DNA of 64,000 nt from Zerene cesonia (Eukaryota > Arthropoda > Insecta > Lepidoptera > Pieridae). Below are positions 1 to 11,789 of this stretch, piece after piece. The notes under the pieces were generated by a model. That model was not told the DNA's origin and made no database searches. It saw only the letters and a list, made by a program, of their open reading frames with translations. Both the position numbers and the translations under genes were made by a program. Where the stretch lies: positions 6,272,739-6,336,738 of the forward strand of contig NC_052121.1 of the NCBI RefSeq assembly GCF_012273895.1. Reading direction: 5' to 3'. Position 1 is the stretch's first letter. Each line of letters begins with the position of its first letter.

Positions 1-564
1 CGTCACGCTACGACAAACGGAATCAGCCGATTATTTTTGGCAAAAATATTAATTTTGTTAGCGAATAGATTACGTGAGTTAAGTTACAATTAGTATCATG
101 TTAAATAAAAGGTCTTCTCTATTTTTATTGTTAATTAGAAATTATTTTTTCCATATACTATTTTGTAAAACTTTGTTCATGGTACGTATCTACTTTAAGT
201 ATGTGTTATGTATAATATATAAAAAAATATTTTTTACAAGGGCATATTGTAGAATAATTATCGTGTAACATACACATGTTTTTAACGTTCACGGTCGGTG
301 TTTGAACCCGGTATTGTAAACAAATATAAAATGCGGAAGAAGATACTGTTACGCAACTGTTTATATTCGGACAAATGTCTTGACTCTTTAGTCATAATGT
401 ATATACAAAGTCTGTATATAGTCCTACCCTATTCTAAGATCACTCTTAAATATTTCACAAATAAAAACGATTTTTCTCTTTACCGTATCCTTTTTCGTTT
501 ATGTCTATGTCAAAATTTTTCGATATGTTCTTTCGCATACTACTATGTTATATTATTATAGGAT

Positions 565-766
565 ACTGGCTGCGCCTCCCGGTTTCACCCGCGTAAGTAG
601 CCCGTAGGAATATTGGGATAAAAAGTTGCCCATATGTTATTCCAGTTGTCCAGCTGTCTACGTGCCAAATTTCATTTCAATCTGTTCAGTAGTTTTTGCT
701 TGAAAGTGAAAAAACAAACACACACACATCCTTACGTTTGTTTCGCATTTATAATATTAGTGTGAT
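565..766 (+). repeat. SINE-like element, family A (copy 1 of a tandem pair)
   Basis: Begins CTGGCTGCGCCTCCCGG, contains GTTATTCCAGTTGTCCAGCT and ACACACACACATCCTTACG, and ends CGCATTTATAATATTAGT. This roughly 200-base element is a form I know from butterfly genomes (compare the Metulj SINEs of Heliconius; the exact family name is not certain). Confidence 0.8.
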
Positions 767-971
767 TAGCTGCGCCCCGCGGTTTCACCCGCATAAGTCC
801 GTATCCCGTAGGAATATCGGGATAAAAAGTTGCCTATATGTTATTCCAGTTGTCCAGCTAACTACGTACCAAATTTCATTGTAATCGGTTCCGTAGTTTT
901 CACGTGAAAAAGCAACAAACACACACACATCCTTACACTACTAACTTTCGCATTTATAATATTAGTACGAT
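767..971 (+). repeat. SINE-like element, family A (copy 2 of a tandem pair)
   Basis: Begins TAGCTGCGCCCCGCGGTTTC directly after copy 1 and ends CGCATTTATAATATTAGTA. Same orientation, no spacer. Confidence 0.82.
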
Positions 972-1397
972 TTGTTACGAATTTTCTCTCTCTCATATTC
1001 ATCCATTCGAATAGTCGTGTAATATTTTCTATTAACATAAATTTATCAAATAAATCTTATGTACTTTAAGACATAATTCCTTACAGCGTAGATGTTAAAA
1101 AGCAAAAAACATAATTTATTTATGTTGATCAGTTATTCGATGTAGAAATAAATTTATGTTGGCAAGGATTCGGCTTGAATTTGCGAACCTTGGCAAACTG
1201 CACACCTTCAGAGTTCGGGAGCCACAGTTGCGCAACATCAGGTCAAGGGTGGGAAGGTGCTGCCCTCAATTTTGGCAATAACAATTTTATCAGCATATAT
1301 TCAATGCAAAGTTTATTCAACGTGATTTGAATGCATCTACGAAAATTTTTCTAGACTGTGACATACAAGTTCACAACAAGATATTTAAAAGCAGGAT

Positions 1398-1428
1398 NNN
1401 NNNNNNNNNNNNNNNNNNNNNNNNNNNN
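1398..1428. other. Assembly gap, 31 N
   Basis: Run of 31 undetermined bases in AT-rich intergenic DNA, without recognisable repeats at its edges. Confidence 0.99.
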
Positions 1429-1463
1429 ACTAAGCATATGTATTTATTATAACATATGACAAA

Positions 1464-1486
1464 GTACTACTACTACTACTACTACT
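1464..1486 (+). repeat. (TAC)n microsatellite
   Basis: About seven TAC units in a row. No gene context. Confidence 0.85.
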
Positions 1487-4400
1487 TACTTTTGTTCTTA
1501 TACAATTGTTGCATTATCCCTTAACATATCTAAATAAGTATATCAATGTTTAACCTTGTCTCTAGTCTGTTTTAAGTTTTGGGTAATTTTGGGTACACAA
1601 GTGACCATTATCCTATGTACATTGACGTCATACACGCAGCCTTTACGTCACAATACAGATGTTTGAAACTTCGGTAAATAAAATAATTATAAAAACTTTT
1701 TAGAAGTCGTCTATGTACATATGAAGACGTACAAAAAAACCGTTTTATTATAATTAAATTAAAGCCTCTAATACCCTAATATTATACATGCAGACAATTT
1801 ATTGATATCGACTGACAGGGACAATGTGCTCGAGGCGCCAATCCGCTTTTTGCGACTCATACGCCGACCTTGACCTGCCTGATCACTGCCAAACTTGTTA
1901 CAAGCTTAAAGAAAAAAACTTTCGCCTTTAATTTACATCATTATCATAGTTATCCGAAGCTTATACAATACTTATTTACATTACGATACACGGATTCACA
2001 TTACCGGTGGATAAGGACTTCGTATTGTTCCTATTACGAATAATTACTGTACCTACACTTTGAGTAACATTTTTAACCTTAAAATATAAATAACATGGTA
2101 AATTTAGCACAAAAATGCAATGTCAAAATGACGTAGATATGCTAACTAATTTACCACATGTCCTTTTGTCATTTAGTTTAGATAAATCTCCAAATTCAAT
2201 CACGTTATTGGGTGTAGACGTCGAGGAATTATTTCATCTATCATAATTCTTTGTGTGTATTTAGGATTGTGCATAAAAAAGTATTCAAATCGTTCATCAA
2301 AGCTGCTATATTTCGAACTGTCATTGCTTTGGAAACTGGATATTTTTGGCATTGAAACTCAACTGCAATTTATAGTTGTCACTATTAATAAATGATACAT
2401 GAGCTAAACGTTTCCTTGTTGAGATGCAAGGTCATCCTCATCACTTTTATGAGACTACATTGTGTTAAATAAAGTGCAAATAGATAAAATACATGTGTAT
2501 TGAATATACCATCGAATTTTACTAGACAAGATGCAAGTGAATGTCAAGCAAGGACATGATATGAACAATTAAAGGATCCCCGACCCAGTATGCCGACCGC
2601 CTTGATTATAAAATTTGACACGGTGCATAGATTTTATTAATGAAGCCCGTTCATATCGATTGAGTTACGAAAAAATATTTAAAACAACAATTTGTGGCGC
2701 TTTTTATCTGTGACTGATTTTCATCAAAGGTGTTTTTTTCATTGTTTCTTACCGCCGCAAGGAAACTGACTTTCAAATGAAAATGACGGTCCATCTGTTT
2801 GAGACTTATTTTAATAAGAAGAACCATGTAGTTAGACAAAATGTTTAAAGTTAAAATTTATTGAATTTGTCGCCAATGTGGACAATTCAATAATTATTTG
2901 AGAAAAGTTTCCCATTTCCATGAATCCTTACACACGAAAATTAACAATATAAAGAAGCCTTATTGTCTCGACGATGTTATCACATAAGTATAGGTATTTT
3001 ACATATAGATAAATTTTGTTTACGGAAGTAATGATAATATAAAAGTTAAGGAAATATAATGCGATTATATACTTATTGTTATCTAATTTGTATATTTACC
3101 GAAGCATATCTAAAATTAAATCTCGCATAACAGTTATGACGTAGTGTTTACAAATAGACAAATACTATGGAAAAATATAACAGAATCTTGAAATTTTCAT
3201 CTTCACACCGATTCAAGAAAGTTTATTGAAGGCTTGTAGTTTGCAAGCCTTACACTACATCTATATAGTTAATCATACCTATATTATAATAATATAACGC
3301 TTAAGAATTTGTTTGTTTGAACGCACTAATCTCAGAAACGACTGGACCGAATTCAAAAATGATTTATGTACCACGGGCGAAATGAAGGAGTGATTCACTG
3401 GTGCAAGATATACGATAGAAATAAATAAGCGGCAATGAAAATGTAATGCTACAATGCTATCGCAATATTCCTTGATGTTTAGCCTCATTTGTGTCAAGAT
3501 ATCAATTACTCCATCGCAAGGCTAGAAAACGTGTTGTGCAGGTAAAGCATATTGCATTTCCTGTGAGAGCATATGATTAGCGAATGTGTTACATAAGCGT
3601 GCGCGAGACGTCGAGCGGCGCCGACATTACCCTAAGGTCAAGGCAAGAACTATTATCCTTGTAACGTCATGCAGTTGCATAAGCCAGTGCATGTATCGTT
3701 TTATACTCGGCTTTAATTCTTATTTGCTGTGGAATCTTTATATTTTTTGTAATCAGACTCATTAACTTCAATTCTCCGAGTTAATTCCAGCACGCGACTG
3801 TTTCCTCGCTGTTATTTCTACTATAATATGTTATGTGACAAGGTATTAGCAAATTTTCAAAAAGAAACGGACAATTTTAATAATGTTCGGTAAATATGGA
3901 AAAGATTCCGGAATTAAATTCGATGCTTATAGCTGGTACATAAATACAGTTACTAAAACGTCTAGACTATTCTCCATCGGTCAAACGTCATTGTACCCTA
4001 AATTGTACCTACAACTGATACTGCAGATATATAATAAAGAAAAAAAAAAGATTAAAAGTCTCTTTTTGAAAGTTCAAAGGCACAATATGAATATAATATA
4101 TTTTATAGTACCATTGAACTCATATAATATTATTTTTGTGTATTGATTAAACGTGCCTTAAATGAAATATAATCTGTTGCTTTAATATAAGTCGAAAATG
4201 TATCTCAATTATGGTTTATTTACGTAAAACTGTACTTTCTTGCTTTCCTGTCTATACATAAGTATAAAAAGTGCTTAATAGATACCTATAATTTAATTAT
4301 TTCATGTGTAGATGTCAAATCAGAACAGTGTTTGCTTTTTACCTGGTTCATAACATTGATTAGTTAATAGATAATTAATCTGTGATCTAATTATGTGCTA

Positions 4401-5290
4401 TTTCTTGTTTTCTGCTGTAAACAAACGTTACACGTGGCATAATTAATACTTCTCTAATCCTTCGCTACTATTTACCTAAAGAAGTGTCTCACAAGAGATA
4501 TACCGCATAAATGTTGTTTAAAGATTTTGGTAATAAAGTAATTATTGTATGAAATTCCCTTATAACCCGACGCTCTTAAAAACACAAACTTTCAAATCGC
4601 AACTATTTTAAAGTTAGATTCATTAATTTTTTTACTGAAACAATTAATTTATAGAATTTGGTACCTTCTTACTATTTAATAATTGACATATAGATTCGCA
4701 TATAATGTATTGTTTTGCTTAAATAAAGTATTAACCAGTTGTTGGAACGATTTTTCGATGCAAAATACTACTAATATTGAGGCGTTTTCATTCTTTATTT
4801 TGTAACGTTATTAGCTATCCATATAAATTTTGTGAACAAAAATAAAACATTTCTTATATATATTTTAAATTCATCACGGACATATGCAACAAAAAATATT
4901 ACATTATCAATATACCAATAATATAATCAATATGTATTTTTAATTATACTTCCGCCTAATTTTAATATATGTACCATCACGCCGCCTAATCGTGAAAAAG
5001 TAGGGCATCGCATCGCCAGCATACTTACTGGGTCAAATGTAATGCTGACAAGAGTCGGTGCATTTTATACGATATCACATGTACTGTCACGTGCGTTAGA
5101 TTAGTACATGGTTAGTGCAAAGATGAGACCTTGAAATTGGCCAGAGAGCATCTGCGACATGATAATACGCGCTATTGACCTGATTGCGAGCTGACTACGT
5201 AAACAATGGTGTTACGAGTTTCCCAGTTTAATTTATAATTAAATAAGTATATGGAGAAACGTGTTTTTGTGATGAGAACGTATGATTATA

Positions 5291-5625
5291 GTGGGTAAAC
5301 GAACTCATGGTTCGCCTGATGGTAAGCGATCACGACCGCCCATTTGCAGAGAAGGACTAGCTAGAGGTTCTGCAAATGCGTAGCCTACTTTTAAGGTTTG
5401 AAGTAAGGGGAGTAAGGGTATGGGAAAGATTAACTACGGAAACAAAGCTATGGACTGGAAAAGGCAGTGAACTCTTACACTCACCGTACGACACACAGTA
5501 GCATTCACGTGCTATATTATATTGTGCTACTATTTCCCGCTGATCTTCTGTGGGGGTATGGTACCTGTCCTGATTTGAGTTTGTCCAATACGTGCCGAAG
5601 CGTGTTCGGTTGCCACATCTAAAAT
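5291..5625 (+). repeat. Interspersed repeat, family B, about 335 bases
   Basis: Contains GTTCGCCTGATGGTAAGCGA near its left end, CTTCTGTGGGGGT and GTGCCGAAGCGTG near its right end. At least five other copies lie in this window. No coding potential; a non-autonomous element common in butterflies. Confidence 0.7.
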
Positions 5626-7511
5626 GTAGTTTTAGTTAATGTACTTTTTTTTGCAAATATGTTTCATACAAACCTAGTAAACAACGTAGTAAGTTAATGT
5701 GATTTTTCTAATTTTCGTTGGAGTGATTTAATTGTAAGCACATAATTAATAAGTGTTTATATAATACAATAAGAGTTCAAAAAAGCTGTCATGATTAAAG
5801 CAAATGATAAGAGCTGCTGCTTTATTTACCCAAACAAATCACAAAAGCAATCATCTCAAATAAGAAATAGAGAGATAATTTAATTGTATCATTAAGTAAC
5901 ATTGTATTCATCGTGGTATGTATAGAAATATCTAGTTATCCTTATACACGTATCAATGCCGAGGCTGGTCTATAAAAAGATATGTTAAAATAACTTTGTA
6001 TCTTATAGAATAGCTAGTAAACACTTATTTTTAAAGACAATTAAATGGTAATTGTATACGTATTTAATAGAAACTGATTTTTTCAGCATTGTTCACTTAT
6101 GACATACAGATTTAATTATTATAGGTGTAAAAGAGATCACTCTCAGAGACGTCTATTCATTAAACACGTGGTACTTGTTCGTAAGTGCTATTAATACTAG
6201 AGTAGTAATTAACAATATATGTGCATATAAGTACTAATATATAGTAAATGAATCTATATCAGTGTCGCGGTAATAGTCCAGTAACGGTTCGATACTGGAG
6301 GTATAAATAAACGATGATGATCATGCAATTTCAAAAATTATATTATTACTACACAATAAATATGTGATGCTGTTAATAGCATTAAAAAAGCCTCTGAAAC
6401 TTACTCTGCGGACCGCGCCAGATGTTATAAAACATTTTCGGGAACAACCGTGAAATTGAACGAAACAAAAGTTAAAGTTGGACAAATTTGCTGTAATCGA
6501 TCGTTTCATAAAAGCAAAATTAAATGGAATCGAAATAACGGAATCATTTGTGCTAAGAAATTGCTAATAATTTTAATGAGTCTAATATTTCGCAATATTA
6601 ACATTTTTAATCAGTGACCGTGACTTTAATACTAAGAGAGGACGATCAGTTTAGCAACGTTTGGAATGAAGCCATGTTGGATAGCAACACGCATACGTTA
6701 TACGGCGGACCCTAAGCGCCGGTCTCCAAAAACGAAACAAAAAATTACGAAGGGCCCCATACATTACCACACGCAAGCACCGTCTGAATGCGAATGCCTG
6801 AATTAAAACTGCCGAAATACAATAGACTAAGAACGTTGTCCGTTGTGTAATACCGACTTGGCCCTTGCGAAACTGTCTGTGCGTAAGGTCACTAACGTCA
6901 TTTAATTTCGCACGCTTTCATAACATTTGGCTAAAACGACCTTAAAAGATATTAATACGAGTTCGCTAATAATATGTCAAATAGGGATAAACTTATACCG
7001 GTACCCATCATTGACGAGACTAGAAATTGATATATTAACATACCTATGAATTCCGAATTATCGAATGCACAAACAAATAGGTTGGTCCTATATAACTTGG
7101 CCAATTATTCGTTAATATTTAAACATGTGTGAAAAATCTTCTTATATAACTCCTTTTTATTTCTCTATAATATGATTGTGTCAATATTTAAAATAAACAC
7201 GATACCTATGGGATAACGCACATGTCATCATATCATATTATAATGATATTTGTACATTTTATGAGTATCATAAGTTTGTAAGATGTCTAGACTTAGCGCC
7301 GACCTAAGTTTATTTTTAGAACCTACGTAACATGTCTGGTATTTTTATAGAAGAATCCTACATTTTTTTTTTAACGATTTGAACAATCAAGTTTTAATGT
7401 TTTGATGATAAAGATATTTACGACAATACCTTGTGTGAGGTATGTTCGCTCAAGAAATAATTAAATTTTGACTTTCAATATATACGAAATATTTAAACAA
7501 CATTCATAAAT

Positions 7512-8511
7512 NNNNNNNNNNNNNNNNNNNNNNNNNNNNNNNNNNNNNNNNNNNNNNNNNNNNNNNNNNNNNNNNNNNNNNNNNNNNNNNNNNNNNNNNN
7601 NNNNNNNNNNNNNNNNNNNNNNNNNNNNNNNNNNNNNNNNNNNNNNNNNNNNNNNNNNNNNNNNNNNNNNNNNNNNNNNNNNNNNNNNNNNNNNNNNNNN
7701 NNNNNNNNNNNNNNNNNNNNNNNNNNNNNNNNNNNNNNNNNNNNNNNNNNNNNNNNNNNNNNNNNNNNNNNNNNNNNNNNNNNNNNNNNNNNNNNNNNNN
7801 NNNNNNNNNNNNNNNNNNNNNNNNNNNNNNNNNNNNNNNNNNNNNNNNNNNNNNNNNNNNNNNNNNNNNNNNNNNNNNNNNNNNNNNNNNNNNNNNNNNN
7901 NNNNNNNNNNNNNNNNNNNNNNNNNNNNNNNNNNNNNNNNNNNNNNNNNNNNNNNNNNNNNNNNNNNNNNNNNNNNNNNNNNNNNNNNNNNNNNNNNNNN
8001 NNNNNNNNNNNNNNNNNNNNNNNNNNNNNNNNNNNNNNNNNNNNNNNNNNNNNNNNNNNNNNNNNNNNNNNNNNNNNNNNNNNNNNNNNNNNNNNNNNNN
8101 NNNNNNNNNNNNNNNNNNNNNNNNNNNNNNNNNNNNNNNNNNNNNNNNNNNNNNNNNNNNNNNNNNNNNNNNNNNNNNNNNNNNNNNNNNNNNNNNNNNN
8201 NNNNNNNNNNNNNNNNNNNNNNNNNNNNNNNNNNNNNNNNNNNNNNNNNNNNNNNNNNNNNNNNNNNNNNNNNNNNNNNNNNNNNNNNNNNNNNNNNNNN
8301 NNNNNNNNNNNNNNNNNNNNNNNNNNNNNNNNNNNNNNNNNNNNNNNNNNNNNNNNNNNNNNNNNNNNNNNNNNNNNNNNNNNNNNNNNNNNNNNNNNNN
8401 NNNNNNNNNNNNNNNNNNNNNNNNNNNNNNNNNNNNNNNNNNNNNNNNNNNNNNNNNNNNNNNNNNNNNNNNNNNNNNNNNNNNNNNNNNNNNNNNNNNN
8501 NNNNNNNNNNN
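7512..8511. other. Assembly gap, 1000 N
   Basis: Exactly 1000 undetermined bases, so probably a placeholder length rather than a measured one. The flanks share only AAAT. Confidence 0.99.
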
Positions 8512-9028
8512 AAATACGGCATTGACCCAGCAATTTTATTTATTTTGATATGATTAAAGTAGATGGTCGAGGCAATAGACTTTTATACTTGACGCTAATT
8601 TCGTATCTCTTTATTCTTAAATAATACGTAACGATATAAAAGGTAGGTAGTTAACGAAAAGGTATAATATCCATTATTTTCAAATCCTTATTTTGCTTGC
8701 AATTGCGTAATTCGATATAATATAGAAATAGGTATTATGTAATTTGAATAACAATCTTGTCAATGACATTGTAACGATTATAAATGAAAACCTTGTTTAT
8801 GGTTGAATGGATTAAATAAATCAAAAGAAAAATGTGGAGGTCACGAGGTGACGTCATGCGCGGGCGCAGGGCCAGGGATACAATTCATCCCTTACGACCT
8901 TGGCGTTGAGTTCGACGTTGATTTACACGTGGCAACTTAAAGGGCGGTTCGTTTGTATTATTTATAATAAATATTATGTGTAAATGGTTTGCTTATAGCT
9001 GTTAGAAACCTTTTATGACTCATTAGCG

Positions 9029-9195
9029 GTCCGCACCGGCTTCGCCCGTGGTACATATATAGACTATAGCCTTCCTCAATAAATGGGCTATCTAAAAGTG
9101 AAATAATTTTTCAAATCGGACCAGTAGTCCTGAGATTAGAGCGTTGAAACAAACAAACACACAAACTCTTCAGCTTTATAATATTAAAGTATAGA
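9029..9195 (+). repeat. Retroelement tail fragment
   Basis: CGGCTTCGCCCGTGGTACAT at the left; CAAATCGGACCAGTAGTCCT and AAACAAACAAACACACAAAC at the right, followed by TTATAATATTA. A typical degenerate non-LTR tail. Confidence 0.55.
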
Positions 9196-9604
9196 TTAGC
9201 AGCAGCATGGATCTTAACTTGCACAGAATCTATTATTCCAAGCATTACAATTACAATCCTCCGTAAAGTTTTGAAGCTTGTTATATGACGACTTGTCAAA
9301 CGACGGTTTAAAAAAGAACCGAATTAAATATTATTTATTTTATATGTGACACAGTTAAAACTTGTTTTTGTTAGAATGGGTTTTCCCTAAAAGAACTAAT
9401 CATTGTTTCTTAATAGAATATTAGTTAAAACTAGTTCTTGTTGTGAAAAAGTTCTTGCTGTTTTTCGCAATCGAGTCACTTGCTGCTTTTCGAAAGTGAA
9501 TCAGTTAAAACTATTTCGATGGAAGTCTTGTTTGGTAGGTTTTGTTTTGTAAAACTTTTGTTTAAATGAGCCACGATTTAAAATCGATTTTGGCAGTCGT
9601 CAGC

Positions 9605-9845
9605 CGCTACTTCGGCACCATCCGCTTGTTGTCCGCTTTTAAGGAACAAGGGATAAAGGAAGGATTGATAAAGGTAATAAGGAAATGATCTGGTATGAGT
9701 GAGGAAAAGGAAATTCGTTTCAGGTTCTTCCACTCACAGCAACCAAATACAGTAGCATTCGCATGCTGCTATTTCTAACCCGATCTTCTATGGGGGTGTT
9801 GCCGGTGCGAGCTGTTCCTGATCGTAGCCAAGCTCGCTCGACAGA
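9605..9845 (+). repeat. Interspersed repeat, family B, left-truncated
   Basis: Shares the right two-thirds of the family: CCGCTTTTAAGG, TAGCATTCGCATGCTGCTAT, GATCTTCTATGGGGGTG and AGCTCGCTCG. The right end is diverged. Confidence 0.6.
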
Positions 9846-11024
9846 TATGATAAAAATGCTACACTTCTAACAAATCACGAAACTAACAAACACAAATATT
9901 TCACATTTTAATTATTATTTCTAAACAACGCAACTGCCCCTTAAATCCTTGAACTTGTCATAAAAGGTCAGATCGATTAAATAACGTTGAATGCCTCCCT
10001 TCTGCCCTTTGAATTCCAAATCTCAAGGTCAACAGCATTAATTCACTCTCAGAATTATATAACATCAATGCCTTTATACTATTATTTGTTAATAAAAAAA
10101 CCGGCTGTGTATCAGTTCAATACACCCTTTATGTGGCCGAAGTCCTTTACCGGCGTACAAAAGTATATAAATATTTAAGGGGAAGATTAACAATAACGAC
10201 AATATTTATTATTAAAGATTATATTATTACACATTATCATGTCACGAATTACAATTTTTTCGTTATAGAAAAATCAAATGAGCATTATACAATAATGATT
10301 ACATTTAATTAAGTAAGATAATTGAAATAATACCAAAATATTAATTCATTAAAATGTCAATTTATCTTATATAAAAAAATAATCGAAATTATAATAAAAA
10401 GTCATGAAATGGTCCGATCAACATAATTAAAAAAATAAAGGTTGCATACATTGCTTGATTAAAAAATTAAGAATATGTACTCGGAACACTATTGTTGAAA
10501 TGAAGTGTTGGAAAATACTAACACTACACTAACTTTTTATACAGCCCTCCAAGTATAATAGAAATAGTTTTGTTTATTTTGTAAAAAACTAATATGAAAT
10601 AATAAACGTTTTCTTAGAATTTTAACTATTGATCATACAATGAATGAATTGATTTATTGATGCAAATACAAAAAAAAAAAAATTTTAGCCAATCAGTAAT
10701 ATAAAAACATATACATCTGCAGTGTAGAATATATGCATTTTACTTAAATACATTTTATAGATCAAACAATCGAACAAACTTTCAAATGTTATTTTTAAAA
10801 ATGTTAATTTTACTCGACATATTATTTATCTGAACTATCTTTACGATAAAACTATTTGGCTGAAAAAGGAGACAAACACAATTTGAGAATTTGAAGCTTG
10901 AATAATTCTTTTTCAGACCCAGATCGATTGGCACTTTTCACAATTTAAAATATCCTATCCTACTCTGAATAACAATTTTAATACTATGGGAATTTATGCA
11001 ACCACGAAACATTGACCGGACGGA

Positions 11025-11056
11025 AATCTTAATATCTAAGAATCTTAATATCTAAG
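11025..11056 (+). repeat. 16-base tandem duplication
   Basis: AATCTTAATATCTAAG occurs twice without spacer, downstream of the P450 gene. Confidence 0.85.
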
Positions 11057-11789
11057 AGTGCGTCTTGAATGTGACGGACGGCATTGCGATATTAGGCGTT
11101 GATATTAAAAATAATCAATCTTGTAAACAACTGAGTATATAAGGTGTACATTGAATTAGGTACTAATACATTTTGTTGAATATTAATCGAAAGTCACAAC
11201 ACTGCAAATATTTAATTAAATTTTTGTCAACTATGCACGCACTCACCATCATTATTTTGAGATGGTCATGCTTATACTAAATCAATTGAAAATAAAAAGT
11301 CACAATGAAAATTATAAAAAATATGCCTTTAGAGGGCACTATAACTAAAACTAAAGAAATGAAATAAAAATTAAAAAATGTCAAATTATTAATTATCTAA
11401 TACATCAAAATAAGAAAAAAATGTCAAAAAATTGATAAAAAAGTCAGGCCTCGTTGGCTCTAAAAACTTATCCTAATTAACTAAAAGGAAATAGAAAAAT
11501 GGAAGATTTAAATTGCTGCTTAATGCATTTGCCAAACATACATAAATCATTGGGACGTAAATTATTGGTCACTTGGAACTTCACTGTATATATGTAACTT
11601 ATTCACTGAGTATTTGAAAGCAAAAACATATTTTGGGCTTGAATATACATTAGCATTCGTTTACATAATCCGATGATCATATTAAGGCAACACCAGAGAA
11701 TATGCTACATAGAAAAAGTAAAAAGACCACATTCAACAGATCGAGAACTGCCCAAAGGAGGAGACTCATGCATTAAGCGGCACCCTGAT

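Larger units (their letters stand above)
972..5290. other. Intergenic, no gene recognised
   Basis: AT-rich. It holds the 31-N gap, the TAC microsatellite, a GC-richer stretch at 3595-3650 and a weak retroelement-like trace at 3296-3400. Open frames are short and unlike any protein I know. Confidence 0.6.
5626..11789. other. Intergenic, no gene recognised
   Basis: AT-rich spacer left of the P450 3' end. It contains a 1000-N gap, two repeat fragments and a short tandem duplication. A CpG-rich patch at 8850-8890 has no open frame. A gene inside the gap cannot be excluded. Confidence 0.55.

Noticed and set aside
1160..1270. GC-richer stretch examined as a possible tRNA
   Set aside because: No A/B box pair and no cloverleaf. 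I found no convincing tRNA or rRNA gene anywhere in the window by eye.
1623..1630. Perfect CRE TGACGTCA, also at 26698-26705
   Set aside because: About one such 8-mer is expected per 64 kb by chance, and neither lies at a promoter.
7461..8533. Long open frames across the N gap (also across 50779-51841)
   Set aside because: They consist of undetermined bases and carry no coding evidence.
10023..10031. FTZ-F1 type sites (TCAAGGTCA here; others near 1865, 8890, 18834)
   Set aside because: The degenerate consensus is expected a few times in 64 kb. They do not cluster at the P450 promoter, so no link to ecdysteroid control is claimed.
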